Below, in pieces: positions 25,524-35,767 of a stretch of 64,000 bases of DNA. A program made the translations under genes and the position numbers. This DNA is from Peristeroidobacter agariperforans. Its GTDB lineage: Bacteria; Pseudomonadota; Gammaproteobacteria; Steroidobacterales; Steroidobacteraceae. The stretch is taken from the NCBI RefSeq assembly GCF_004138335.1, contig NZ_RYFW01000009.1:1-64000 (forward strand), read 5' to 3'. How positions within the stretch are numbered: the first letter of the stretch is position 1; each line of letters begins with the position of its first letter. Under the pieces are notes generated by a model. The model saw only the letters and a list, made by a program, of their open reading frames with translations, was not told where the DNA came from and did no database searches.

Positions 25524-27676
25524 TCGGCATGCGCCGGGGGCGACGAGAAGTTCCCTACATTGCGCAACTCGAGGCCCTCGAGTGTGGCGCAGCCTGTCTT
25601 GCGATGGTGCTTGCATATCACGGTCATCACGCGCCGCTACCTGAAGTGCGGGAAGCCTGCGGAGTCTCGCGCGACGGTGTCAACGCCCTCGCCATTCTGC
25701 GGGCCGCGGAGCGCTATGGATTGGAGGCGACGGCATACACCGTCAGCATCGAGCAGCTCCCTGCGGTGCCTCTGCCGGCCATCCTGCACTGGAACTTTCA
25801 TCATTTCGTCGTGCTGGAACGATTGCACGAGCGCGGCGGCGCCACGCTCGTCGATCCGGCCGGCGGTCGATGCACCGTCAGCGCCGAAACACTGGCCAGC
25901 TCGTTCACGGGTGCGATCCTGGCATTCTCGCCCACGCCCCGCTTGCAGCCGCGTCGGCCGAAGCAACCCAACCTCGGCCGCTATCGTGAATGGATCCGCG
26001 ACAATGTGAGATCGATCGGGTTGATCCTGTTGTGCTCGGTGCTGCTGGAGATGCTCGCGTTGGCGTTTCCGATCGGTCAGCAAATCCTGGTTGATCGCGC
26101 CCTTGGCTCGCACGACACGCACCTGTTGTGGAGGATTGCTGCTGCGCTCTTCGCGGCCACACTGGTCCGCTTCGCACTCGTCTTTGCACGGGGGTATGTG
26201 CTCAGCAACCTGCAGGCCATCCTGGATGTCGGCCTGCTCGGGAATTTCATGAAGCACGCCATCCGGCTGCCGATCGGTTTTTTTCTGCAGCGCTCGCCCG
26301 GCGATCTGCTGCAGAGACTGGAGAGCAATGGCAGGCTGCGAGCCTTTCTCGGCTCAGAGATCGTTACGTCGTTTCTCGACGTGTTGTTGATCCTCGGCTA
26401 CGCCGGACTGATGTTTGTTTACCACTGGCAACTGGCGCTGATCGTGGTTGGCATCGGGCTGCTGCGGGTCCTGCTACAGATCCTGCTGGGTGGGTTGAAT
26501 CGCAAGGTCAGCGCCGCCGAGCTCAGCGCACTGAGCCGTTCGGGTGGCGCGTTGGTCGCCTCCCTCGATGCCATTGAAACATTGCGGGCTGCGTCGGCCG
26601 AGTCCTTTGCCCTGCGCCGCTGGGGCGATGCCGTCGTGCAGCGGGCACGCACCAGTCTGCCTCGCATGGAACTGGAAAATATCAGTGCGCAGGCGACGAC
26701 GCTGCTGAGCGCTCTGGGCTTTGCGACCGTCGCCGCCGTGGCCAGCGCCGAACTGCTCGCCGGTCAGATGTCGCTTGGTGTGTTCTCCGCATTCCTGACG
26801 CTGCAGGCGCTGTTCCTGGAGCCGGTCGGGACGTTGATGAAAAACATCGAACAGCTGCATCATCTGCGTTCCCACCTTGCGCGCCTCGACGATGTGCTGG
26901 ACGCCCAACCCGAGCGCGGCGGACGCGCCACCGCCGCTCATCTGCGCGGCGAAATCCGCCTCGAAGGCGTGCGCTTCAGATATTCCGCCGCGGCCGAGTG
27001 GAGCGTGCAGGGAGTGAGCATTCACGTACGCGCCGGCGAGATGCTCGCCATCGTGGGCTCTTCCGGCTCGGGCAAGAGCACGCTGGCCCGCTTGCTCCTG
27101 GGCCTGCTGATGCCAGGTGCTGGCAGCGTGAAGTTCGACGGTCGGAATATTGGCGACTACGACCTCGATGAGCTGCGGCGGCGAATGGGCGCGGTCCTGC
27201 AGGAGAACGAGCTGCTGTCGACCACTATTTTAGAGAACATTGCGCTGAACGATCGCTCCGTGCCCGTGGCGAATGTGAAAAAGGCCGCTCGTCTTGCGTG
27301 CGTGGATCACGTGATCGACGCCCTGCCGCTCGGCTATGACACGCAGCTCGGTGAACGCGGAGTGCAGCTCTCGGGGGGCGAACGGCAGCGCCTGTGCCTT
27401 GCGCGCGCCATTGTGCATCGGCCCGCCGTGCTCGTGCTGGATGAAGCGACGAGCGCCCTGGATGTGGACACCGAAAGACGCGTTCACAGGAATCTGCGCG
27501 GCCTCGCCTGCACACGCGTCGTGATCGCGCACCGCCTTGCAACCGTACGCGATGCCGATCGCATCCTCGTCATGGATCGTGGACGTGTCGTCCAGCAAGG
27601 GACCTACGAATCGCTGCTCGGCGAAGCGGGTGTGTTCCGCGATCTGGTCGATGCAGGGGCCCTCCTGCATGCCTGA
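25520..27676 (+). CDS. Peptidase-containing ABC transporter (C39, LanT/PCAT type)
   Basis: The 718-aa protein has three parts. Residues 1-130 are a C39 bacteriocin-processing peptidase with oxyanion Gln16, catalytic Cys22 (ECGAACLAMV), His95 (FHHFVVLE) and Asp112 (VDPAGG). Residues about 150-430 form six membrane helices. The C-terminal ATPase has Walker A GSSGSGKST, signature LSGGERQRLCLARAI, Walker B AVLVLDEATSALD and H-loop VIAHRL. It should cleave the leader after the GG of the precursor and export the core. The ATG overlaps the upstream stop (ATGA); a longer open frame runs antisense-like through lanB and is not used. Confidence 0.94.
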   Translation: MIGMRRGRREVPYIAQLEALECGAACLAMVLAYHGHHAPLPEVREACGVSRDGVNALAILRAAERYGLEATAYTVSIEQLPAVPLPAILHWNFHHFVVLERLHERGGATLVDPAGGRCTVSAETLASSFTGAILAFSPTPRLQPRRPKQPNLGRYREWIRDNVRSIGLILLCSVLLEMLALAFPIGQQILVDRALGSHDTHLLWRIAAALFAATLVRFALVFARGYVLSNLQAILDVGLLGNFMKHAIRLPIGFFLQRSPGDLLQRLESNGRLRAFLGSEIVTSFLDVLLILGYAGLMFVYHWQLALIVVGIGLLRVLLQILLGGLNRKVSAAELSALSRSGGALVASLDAIETLRAASAESFALRRWGDAVVQRARTSLPRMELENISAQATTLLSALGFATVAAVASAELLAGQMSLGVFSAFLTLQALFLEPVGTLMKNIEQLHHLRSHLARLDDVLDAQPERGGRATAAHLRGEIRLEGVRFRYSAAAEWSVQGVSIHVRAGEMLAIVGSSGSGKSTLARLLLGLLMPGAGSVKFDGRNIGDYDLDELRRRMGAVLQENELLSTTILENIALNDRSVPVANVKKAARLACVDHVIDALPLGYDTQLGERGVQLSGGERQRLCLARAIVHRPAVLVLDEATSALDVDTERRVHRNLRGLACTRVVIAHRLATVRDADRILVMDRGRVVQQGTYESLLGEAGVFRDLVDAGALLHA

Positions 27677-29633
27677 GCGAACGTCGCTTCCCGGCCTCGA
27701 TGAGCAGCTGGCCACGCGACGGCTGCTCTGCAGGCTTCGCCTACCGCATGAGCCGGATGAACCCGAATCAGCGCTGAGCCTGCTTGCTCGCCTTGAACGT
27801 CAGGGCGTACACGGACGTCTCACACGGATCGCGAACGAGGATCTGCGTCAGCTCGATGGCCCTACTCTCATTCTGCTGAGGGACCGTCGCTGGCTATTGG
27901 TCACGACAGTCCGTCATGGACGAATCGTGGTCGAAGATTCGCACGGCCACGAGCAAACATTCTCGTTTCGAGCGGTGAGTGAGTCATTCGCAGGCATGGT
28001 ATTCGACAGGACGCCGCAGTTGCCGACCGGCGGCACCGTTCTGTCACGAATAGCGCGCCTGATGTGGCAGCACCGGCGAGCCCTGTATCCCGTGGTGGCG
28101 CTCGTCCTGCTATTGCAGGGTTTGAGCCTGCTCGGCCCGCAACTTACCCGGATGCTCGTCGACGACGCACTCCCGCAAGACTCCACGGAGTTAATCTATG
28201 GAATCCTGGCAGGCATGTTTCTCATTGCGTTGCTGCGCTCCGCGGCGAGCTGGCTGGAACAATGCATCGTGCAGCTCATGCAGGTCCACCTCGATGCCAG
28301 TCTCGAACGAGGACTGCTGGCGCATGTGCTGCGGCTGCCCTATCGCTTTCTGGAAGCAAAGTCGGTGGGACAGATCATCCAGGGATTCATGGGAATCACG
28401 CAGGCGCGCACTGCACTCACCGTGGATGTGCTCGGTATTGCGCTGGGCAGTCTCACCGGGCTTTGTTTGCTCGTCGCGATGTCCTTGATGATGCCCGTGC
28501 AGACGCTGCTCGTAGTCGCGGTCGGCGCTGCCTCATCGATCCTCGCCGTCGTGTTCGGCAGCCGGCAAGAAAGATTGCAGCGGCAAGTCGTTGACGCTTC
28601 GGTCCGCGAGCGCGAGAGCGCGTTGGAGATTCTCGGTCGGATCACGACGCTGAAGGCTGCCGGAGCTGCCGGTCGGGCGATGGAGCGCTGGCTCATTCTG
28701 TTACGACGCTCACGCGCTCTGATCCGACAGAACGAGCGGCTGACGCTCGCCTGTCAAGTGTCCATCGATGTGCTCGGACAGGTGCAGCTGCAGGCGCTGT
28801 GGATCTGGGGTGGCCTGCGTGTGCTCGCAGGCGCGCTGCAGCTCGGAGAGCTGATCGCGTTCACTGCGATGGCGACACTGTTTCACGCGGCCACGGGGCG
28901 CGTCGCGAGATCCTTCGTCAAGCTCCGCGAGTTGAAAGCGCAGGTGACTGAAACGGAGTGCCTCCTGGCGCAACAGCCGGTCGTGCCCACATACCGCCGC
29001 AGCGCGCGGCGCTCGACGCCTGACATCGAGGTACGAGATCTTTGGTTTCGCTACGGCGAAAATCGTCCTTGGGTTTTCGAGGGGCTGGATCTCGTCATTG
29101 CTGCGGGGGAGATTCATCACCTGCGTGGGCCCTCCGGGTTCGGCAAGTCGACGCTGCTGAAGCTCGTGGCCGGATTATATGAACCCTGCAAAGGAGAAAT
29201 CCTGATCGGCGGCCGGCCGCCGCAAGCGGCTCGAGACGACATGATCTTCGTTCCGCAGCACGTCCGCACATTCAATGCCAGCGTGCGCGAGAACCTGGTC
29301 TTGTTTTCCGGTGGAGCGCAGTTCGCTCAGCTGATGCGCTCGGCCGAACTCACGGGCCTGGCAAAGCATGTCCAAGAGCTGCCCATGGGCTATGAGACGT
29401 TGCTCGCGCATGGCGGCGCCAATTTCTCAGGGGGACAGCGACAGCTCATCGCGCTCACCGCGGCGCTCACTTCCGACAAACCCGTCCTGCTCCTCGATGA
29501 GGCGACAGCCAACCTCGACGCCTCCTCAGCGCGACGCCTTCTGGAAAGCCCGCTCTTCGAGGGACGAACCGTTGTGCATGCGGGTCACGACTTGCAACGG
29601 GTTCCGGCCAGCACATCGCGCGTCCGCGCCTGA
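27669..29633 (+). CDS. Second ABC transporter with degenerate C39-like domain
   Basis: The 654-aa protein overlaps the first transporter by 8 bp. Residues about 35-115 align with the C-terminal half of a C39 domain (LILLRDRRWLLVTT, VVEDSHGHEQTFSFR, SFAGMVFDRTPQLP), but the catalytic Cys segment is absent and the HFVV His is replaced. Six membrane helices follow at about 130-400. The ATPase has Walker A GPSGFGKST, signature FSGGQRQLIALTAAL, Walker B PVLLLDEATANLD and His in VVHAGHDLQ. It may form a heterodimer with the first transporter, bind leader without cutting, or provide self-protection (inference). Confidence 0.9.
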   Translation: MPERTSLPGLDEQLATRRLLCRLRLPHEPDEPESALSLLARLERQGVHGRLTRIANEDLRQLDGPTLILLRDRRWLLVTTVRHGRIVVEDSHGHEQTFSFRAVSESFAGMVFDRTPQLPTGGTVLSRIARLMWQHRRALYPVVALVLLLQGLSLLGPQLTRMLVDDALPQDSTELIYGILAGMFLIALLRSAASWLEQCIVQLMQVHLDASLERGLLAHVLRLPYRFLEAKSVGQIIQGFMGITQARTALTVDVLGIALGSLTGLCLLVAMSLMMPVQTLLVVAVGAASSILAVVFGSRQERLQRQVVDASVRERESALEILGRITTLKAAGAAGRAMERWLILLRRSRALIRQNERLTLACQVSIDVLGQVQLQALWIWGGLRVLAGALQLGELIAFTAMATLFHAATGRVARSFVKLRELKAQVTETECLLAQQPVVPTYRRSARRSTPDIEVRDLWFRYGENRPWVFEGLDLVIAAGEIHHLRGPSGFGKSTLLKLVAGLYEPCKGEILIGGRPPQAARDDMIFVPQHVRTFNASVRENLVLFSGGAQFAQLMRSAELTGLAKHVQELPMGYETLLAHGGANFSGGQRQLIALTAALTSDKPVLLLDEATANLDASSARRLLESPLFEGRTVVHAGHDLQRVPASTSRVRA

Positions 29634-29963
29634 GTGCACCTCCGGTTCCCATTGACGGCTGCGCTTATGAGGCCGACACGTGTCGAAATCGAAGCCGTAT
29701 TGAAATGACTGTGCTCGAACGAGGCTCAACCAGCACCGGACTTGCTCAGCTGGCGGTAGCGCTCAAACATCCAAGAGCTCGAGGGCTCTCAAGCCAACCC
29801 TCGACTGTTGACATGCCCTGGCCTTTTTGCTCTGCTGAGAGCCTGTCTTGCGTTGCGCTGCCGCCGGTAGCGCACCCTCATCGAGAGGCGCTGCAGCGGA
29901 TTCACCTCCGTCACGCTCGATGCAGGTTCTCAAACAAGGGCGCCTCTTAAGAGAGGCTCCCCT
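29634..29963. other. Intergenic region after the lanthipeptide cluster
   Basis: No credible gene is seen. TCGAGGG (29779-29785) pairs with CCCTCGA (29798-29804) and could end the lanthipeptide transcript, without a U-run. GCCTCT-TAAG-AGAGGC (29942-29957) forms a perfect 6-bp hairpin ending 6 bp before the MOSC gene start, and its 3' arm contains the AGAGG that would be the ribosome-binding site. Confidence 0.4.
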
Positions 29964-30689
29964 ATGCACATACATGGGAATGGCGGGCTTGTCGGCCGCG
30001 TCGTTGGCTTGTGGCGTTATCCGGTAAAGTCCATGCGTGGCGAGGCACTGAACGAAGTCAATGTTTCTTGGCATGGCTTGGCTGGCGATCGACGGTGGGC
30101 GTTCGTCCGTGACGGCGTCGCGCAAAGCGGCTTTCCGTGGCTTACGTTGCGAGAGCGGGCCGATATGAATCATTACCTGCCTTCGTTCGTCGACCCAACG
30201 CAACCGGACAAATCTTCGACATTGGTGCGCACGCCCGGGGGAGTCACGTTCGACGTCACAGACCCTACGCTTGCGGCGGAGTTGTGGCCGGACGGCGCGC
30301 GTGTGATCAAACACGACCGCGGTGTCTTCGATACCTTTCCGCTGTCACTTATCACGAGACAGACGATCGAAGCGCTCGCAGGCATGGTGAGTACGCCGCT
30401 CGATGTCCAACGTTTCCGGCCCAATCTGTTGATCGACGCCGCAAGTGATGCGCCGTTCGCTGAGGACGAGTGGGTCGGCCGCATCTTGAGGATCGGAGAC
30501 CTTCGAATGCGTGTCGACAAGCGGGATGGCCGCTGCGCGGTCATCACCATCGATCCTGCGACATCGCAAAAAGAACCTAGCGTGCTGCGTGCAGTCGTGC
30601 GGCAACGTCAGGGTTGCGCCGGCGTCTACGGGTCGACTGTCGCGCCGGGTCGGATCGCGTTGGACGATGACGTGCTCATCATCGAATAG
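29964..30689 (+). CDS. MOSC domain protein
   Basis: The 241-aa protein has a MOSC N-terminal beta-barrel (VVGLWRYPVKSMRGEAL, GLAGDRRWAFV) and the MOSC domain with FRPNLLIDA, WVGRILRIGDLRMRV and GRCAVITIDPATSQKEPSVL. The Cys in GRCAVITIDP is the conserved residue of MOSC sulfurtransferase and molybdenum-cofactor-binding proteins such as mARC and YcbX. No partner ferredoxin or reductase domain is fused. Substrate unknown; related proteins reduce N-hydroxylated compounds. Confidence 0.9.
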   Translation: MHIHGNGGLVGRVVGLWRYPVKSMRGEALNEVNVSWHGLAGDRRWAFVRDGVAQSGFPWLTLRERADMNHYLPSFVDPTQPDKSSTLVRTPGGVTFDVTDPTLAAELWPDGARVIKHDRGVFDTFPLSLITRQTIEALAGMVSTPLDVQRFRPNLLIDAASDAPFAEDEWVGRILRIGDLRMRVDKRDGRCAVITIDPATSQKEPSVLRAVVRQRQGCAGVYGSTVAPGRIALDDDVLIIE

Positions 30690-30873
30690 AATACCCGCCC
30701 AGCTGGAAGCGCGATCGGCCCGGGTGGAAATCGCGCACGAGGCCCATCCCGGCGGCTGGAGGGATGCGGCAAGCAGTAACTTCAGGTGACGGGGTCACTT
30801 GGCAATTACCTGCAGTCGCGACCACCCCAGCGATTATGGGCAGTGGCAAGTTATTGAATCAGAACAAATTTGT

Positions 30874-30948
30874 TGGTGCGCGCGACAGGGATCGAACCTG
30901 TGACCCCTACCATGTCAAGGTAGTGCTCTACCGCTGAGCTACGCGCGC
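30874..30948 (-). tRNA. tRNA-Val (GAC)
   Basis: The minus strand folds as a full cloverleaf: acceptor GCGCGCG/CGCGCGC, D-arm GCTCAGCGGTAGAGC, anticodon stem CTACC/GGTAG with loop carrying GAC, T-arm with GGTTCGATCC, and an encoded CCA end. It lies between MOSC and uvrB. Confidence 0.97.
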
Positions 30949-31023
30949 ATCCGGGGCGAATCGAAGGGGGCGGAAGAATAGCGGCGTGTCGTGATGGGTG
31001 CAAGCAACAATGCGTCGATTCCC

Positions 31024-33060
<2,037 letters not shown>

Positions 33061-33252
33061 GGTTTGCAGCGAGCGCGGTGAAACGGGCATAGCGGAACCG
33101 GAGGGTTGGGACTCGGACGGCGGTTTTCCAGGCCGTCACGCTAAGCTCCAGGCCGTGCGTATAGAGCCGGAGGCTGAATCACTCTACAATCGCACGAAAA
33201 CATCCCGGCGCTTGTCAGGGATTTTCCGTTTTCGCAGTCACTCGGTGTCGCC

Positions 33253-34449
33253 GTGAGTCTACCAGTTTCGAAGCGCGTCCAGCGTGTGAAGCCCTCCCCG
33301 ACCGTGGCCCTCACCGGCCGGGTCGCGCAGCTGAAGGCCGAAGGCAAAGACATCATCAGCCTGGGCGTCGGCGAGCCCGATTTCGACACGCCGGTGCACA
33401 TCGCAGACTCCGGCGTCGAGGCTATTCGCAAAGGCTTTACTCGCTATACGCCGGTCGAAGGCGTCGCCGAGCTCAAGGACGCAATCATCGCGAAGTTCAA
33501 GCGCGAGAACGGGCTCGAGTACAAGCGCAATCAAATCCTGGTGTCCACCGGCGCGAAACAGACCATCTTCAACCTGATCCTCGCGGTCGTCGATCCGGGC
33601 GATGAAGTCGTCGTGCCCGCGCCCTACTGGGTGTCATATCCAGACATGGTGCTGCTCGCCGATGGCGTTCCGGTCATGCCCTACGCCGGGCCCGAGCAGG
33701 GTTACAAACTCACGGCGAAACAGCTGGAAGCCGCCATCACACCGAAGACGCGTCTCTTCATTCTGAACAGCCCGAGCAATCCGACCGGTGCTGCGTACAG
33801 CGCAGCCGAGCTGCGCGCGTTGGGCGATGTGCTCGTCAAACATCCGCAGGTCATCATCTGCACCGATGACATGTACGAGCACATCTATTGGGGCAAGGAG
33901 CCCTTCGTCAGCCTCGCGCAGGTGTGTCCGGAGTTGTACGACCGCGTCGTGACGACCAATGGCGTGTCGAAGGCGTACGCGATGACGGGCTGGCGCATTG
34001 GCTACTGCGGTGGACCGATCGAGCTGGTCACCGCGATGTCGACGATTCAGAGTCAGAGCACTTCGAATCCCTCCTCGATCGCGCAGAAGGCCGCGATCAC
34101 AGCGTTGAACAGCGATCAAAACTGCGTGCGCGAGATGAACAAGTCGTTCAAGGAGCGTCACGACTTCGTCGTTGCGGGCTTGAACAAGCTGCCTGGCGTC
34201 ACGTGTCTCGAAGGCGCAGGCACGTTCTACGCGTTCGCTCACGTGGAAAAGGCGATGAAGATCGTCGGGGTGAAGGACGACAATGCGTTCGCCGAGCATC
34301 TGCTGGTGCACGGCGGCGTCGCGGTCGTGCCGGGCAGCGGTTTCGGTGCGCCCAATCACATGCGCCTGTCGTTCGCGACCAGCATGAAGAATCTGGAAGA
34401 GTCGCTGAAGCGCATGGAAAAGACGCTGCGAGCCGCACAGGCCGCTTGA
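33253..34449 (+). CDS. Pyridoxal phosphate-dependent aminotransferase, aspartate type (class I)
   Basis: The 398-aa fold-type I enzyme has the N-terminal SLGVGEPDFDTPVHIADSG, PLP phosphate site VSTGAKQTIF, SNPTGAAYS (Asn contacting PLP), and Schiff-base Lys in GVSKAYAMTGWRIGYCGGP. It closely matches the AspC/AAT Ib subgroup that transaminates aspartate and often prephenate or aromatic substrates. The start is GTG. A CTAGAG-TGCG-CTCTAG hairpin follows the stop directly. Confidence 0.95.
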   Translation: MSLPVSKRVQRVKPSPTVALTGRVAQLKAEGKDIISLGVGEPDFDTPVHIADSGVEAIRKGFTRYTPVEGVAELKDAIIAKFKRENGLEYKRNQILVSTGAKQTIFNLILAVVDPGDEVVVPAPYWVSYPDMVLLADGVPVMPYAGPEQGYKLTAKQLEAAITPKTRLFILNSPSNPTGAAYSAAELRALGDVLVKHPQVIICTDDMYEHIYWGKEPFVSLAQVCPELYDRVVTTNGVSKAYAMTGWRIGYCGGPIELVTAMSTIQSQSTSNPSSIAQKAAITALNSDQNCVREMNKSFKERHDFVVAGLNKLPGVTCLEGAGTFYAFAHVEKAMKIVGVKDDNAFAEHLLVHGGVAVVPGSGFGAPNHMRLSFATSMKNLEESLKRMEKTLRAAQAA

Positions 34450-34450
34450 T

Positions 34451-34466
34451 CTAGAGTGCGCTCTAG
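34451..34466 (+). terminator. Short hairpin after the aminotransferase gene
   Basis: CTAGAG, loop TGCG, CTCTAG form a perfect 6-bp stem 2 bp after the stop. No T-run follows, so termination is uncertain. Confidence 0.3.
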
Positions 34467-34504
34467 CCGTTAGAACCTGGGTCGCAACCTTGAGGAGGCG
34501 ACCC

Positions 34505-34930
34505 ATGACGAGCATTACAGAGAGCAATCGGGCCATCGTCACCGGCATCATGGAGGCGCTCTCGCGCGGCGAGCGCCAGCCCTTCGCCGACGCGATGGCG
34601 GACGACTTCACCTGGAACATGATCGGCACGACCGCCTGGTCGGGCAAATACCGGGGCAAGGCCGATGTACGGCAGCGTTTGTTCACACCGCTGTTCGCCC
34701 AGTTCGGCAGTCACTACACGAACACGCCCAAGCGCATCCTCGCCGATGGCGATTTCGTCGTGGTCGAGAGTTGGGGCAACGTGACGACCAAATTGGGCAA
34801 GCGTTACTGCAACACCTACTGCCTGGTCATCCGGATGCACGAGGGCAAGATGGCGGAGCTGACCGAATATCTGGACACGGAGCTCGTGACCTCGGCGCTC
34901 GAGCCACCCGCCTGGGCGAAAACCGCATGA
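34505..34930 (+). CDS. SnoaL/NTF2-like protein
   Basis: The 141-aa protein has the NTF2-like cone fold pattern: helical N-terminus (NRAIVTGIMEALSRGERQPF), ADAMADDFTWNMIGTTAWSG, GKADVRQRLFTPLF, then strands RILADGDFVVVESWG, YCNTYCLVIRMHEGKMAELT and EYLDTELV. Family members are small enzymes such as ketosteroid-isomerase-like proteins or binding proteins; substrate is not predictable. GAGGAGG lies 7 bp before the ATG. Its stop overlaps the MerR start (ATGA), so the pair is co-translated and the MerR protein probably controls it. Confidence 0.85.
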   Translation: MTSITESNRAIVTGIMEALSRGERQPFADAMADDFTWNMIGTTAWSGKYRGKADVRQRLFTPLFAQFGSHYTNTPKRILADGDFVVVESWGNVTTKLGKRYCNTYCLVIRMHEGKMAELTEYLDTELVTSALEPPAWAKTA

Positions 34931-35376
34931 GTCCGAAAAGCACGCGCTTTCACATCGGCCGGCTCGCTCGCGAGACCGGCCGCAGCGTGCACACGATTCG
35001 CTGGTACGAAAAGCAGGGGCTGATGCCCGGCGTGACGCGCGATCCGGGCGGCCGGCGCGTTTACGTCACGCAGCACATCGGTTGGTTGCTGTTTCTCGAT
35101 CGGCTGCGTTACGCAGGAATGACGGTGCGCGAGATGCGCCGCTACGCGAGCCTCGCTGTCCAGGGCAAAAAGACCATTCGCCAACGACTGGAACTGCTCG
35201 AAGCGCACCATGCCCGCACGACGGCGCATATCGCCGAACTTCAGGCGGCGCTGCGCTTCGTCGAGCGCAAGCAGGCCTACTACTTGAAATGGCTGACCGA
35301 CGACCGCCGGCCCGGCGACTTCGACCTGGGCGAGCGCCCCACCCCGCGCCGAACCGCCCGTGCGGCGGCCCCGTAG
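34927..35376 (+). CDS. MerR-family transcriptional regulator
   Basis: The 149-aa protein has a MerR winged helix at residues 8-75 (HIGRLARETGRSVHTIRWYE, KQGLMPGVTRDPGGRRVY, YAGMTVREMRRYASL) followed by a coiled-coil dimerisation helix (RQRLELLEAHHARTTAHIAE). No Cys-based metal site is seen, so it is the small-molecule-sensing type. Start overlaps the stop of the SnoaL-like gene. The C-terminus is Arg/Ala/Pro-rich. Confidence 0.88.
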   Translation: MSPKSTRFHIGRLARETGRSVHTIRWYEKQGLMPGVTRDPGGRRVYVTQHIGWLLFLDRLRYAGMTVREMRRYASLAVQGKKTIRQRLELLEAHHARTTAHIAELQAALRFVERKQAYYLKWLTDDRRPGDFDLGERPTPRRTARAAAP

Positions 35377-35529
35377 GCCGTTGTCAGCCGATGCCGACCC
35401 GCCGCAACGCACCGTCGGGTTTCCGGAAAGGATGTCAACTCAAAAAGTTGCGACCGAAGTCACCTCGATTCCTTGACACGGCCGCGGCGCATTACGCAAA
35501 ATCCCGCGCCTTCGATTTGACCCACCTGT

Positions 35530-35604
35530 TCCCCGGTAGCTCAGTGGTAGAGCGACGGACTGTTAATCCGTTGGTCGCTGGTTCGAGTCCGGCCCGGGGA
35601 GCCA
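35530..35604 (+). tRNA. tRNA-Asn (GTT), island integration site
   Basis: Acceptor TCCCCGG/CCGGGGA, D-arm GCTCAGTGGTAGAGC, anticodon stem CGGAC/TCCG with loop carrying GTT, T-arm GGTTCGAGTCC and encoded CCA form a complete cloverleaf. Its 3' end is duplicated at 43083-43101, marking it as the attachment site of the adjacent island. The left junction keeps the tRNA intact. Confidence 0.97.
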
Positions 35605-35607
35605 CCT
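35588..35607. repeat. Left attachment site (attL)
   Basis: TCCGGCCCGGGGAGCCACCT covers the T-arm/acceptor 3' end of tRNA-Asn plus 3 bp. The copy at 43083-43101 is identical but for one missing G. Confidence 0.8.
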
Positions 35608-35717
35608 CCTGATCCAAGGAGGTCCAAGGAAGGTCACCAAACGCTGCAAAGACCTATAAATCCAGCGTTTTCTGATCCGCCACATCTTCAGCGATCCGTT
35701 GACAGCGTACCATATTT

Positions 35718-35765
35718 GGGGGTACTGCTAGGGGTACCCATTACAGCGCTCGGAGTGGTACCCCC
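35718..35765. repeat. Integrase arm-type repeats, left end
   Basis: GGGGGTACTGCTAGGGGTAC (35718-35737) holds two direct copies of a (G)GGGGTAC unit, and GTACCCCC (35758-35765) is an inverted copy ending just before the integrase start. The same paired arrangement occurs at 43004-43023 near the right end. These are likely integrase arm-binding sites that could also let the integrase repress its own gene. Confidence 0.5.
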
Positions 35766-35767
35766 AG

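Larger units (their letters stand above)
20515..29633 (+). other. Class I lanthipeptide biosynthetic gene cluster
   Basis: Six genes in one direction encode a precursor peptide, LanC cyclase, LanB dehydratase, a small membrane protein, a C39-peptidase ABC transporter and a second ABC transporter. The last five are overlapping or within 15 bp of each other. No regulator, immunity gene, HlyD adaptor or LanP protease is adjacent. A 227-bp interval (20288-20514) precedes it, in which I could not identify a clear sigma-70 promoter. Confidence 0.88.

Noticed and set aside
34927-35376. Metal-responsive MerR (ZntR/CueR type)
   Set aside because: No Cys ligands in the dimerisation helix or C-terminal loop.
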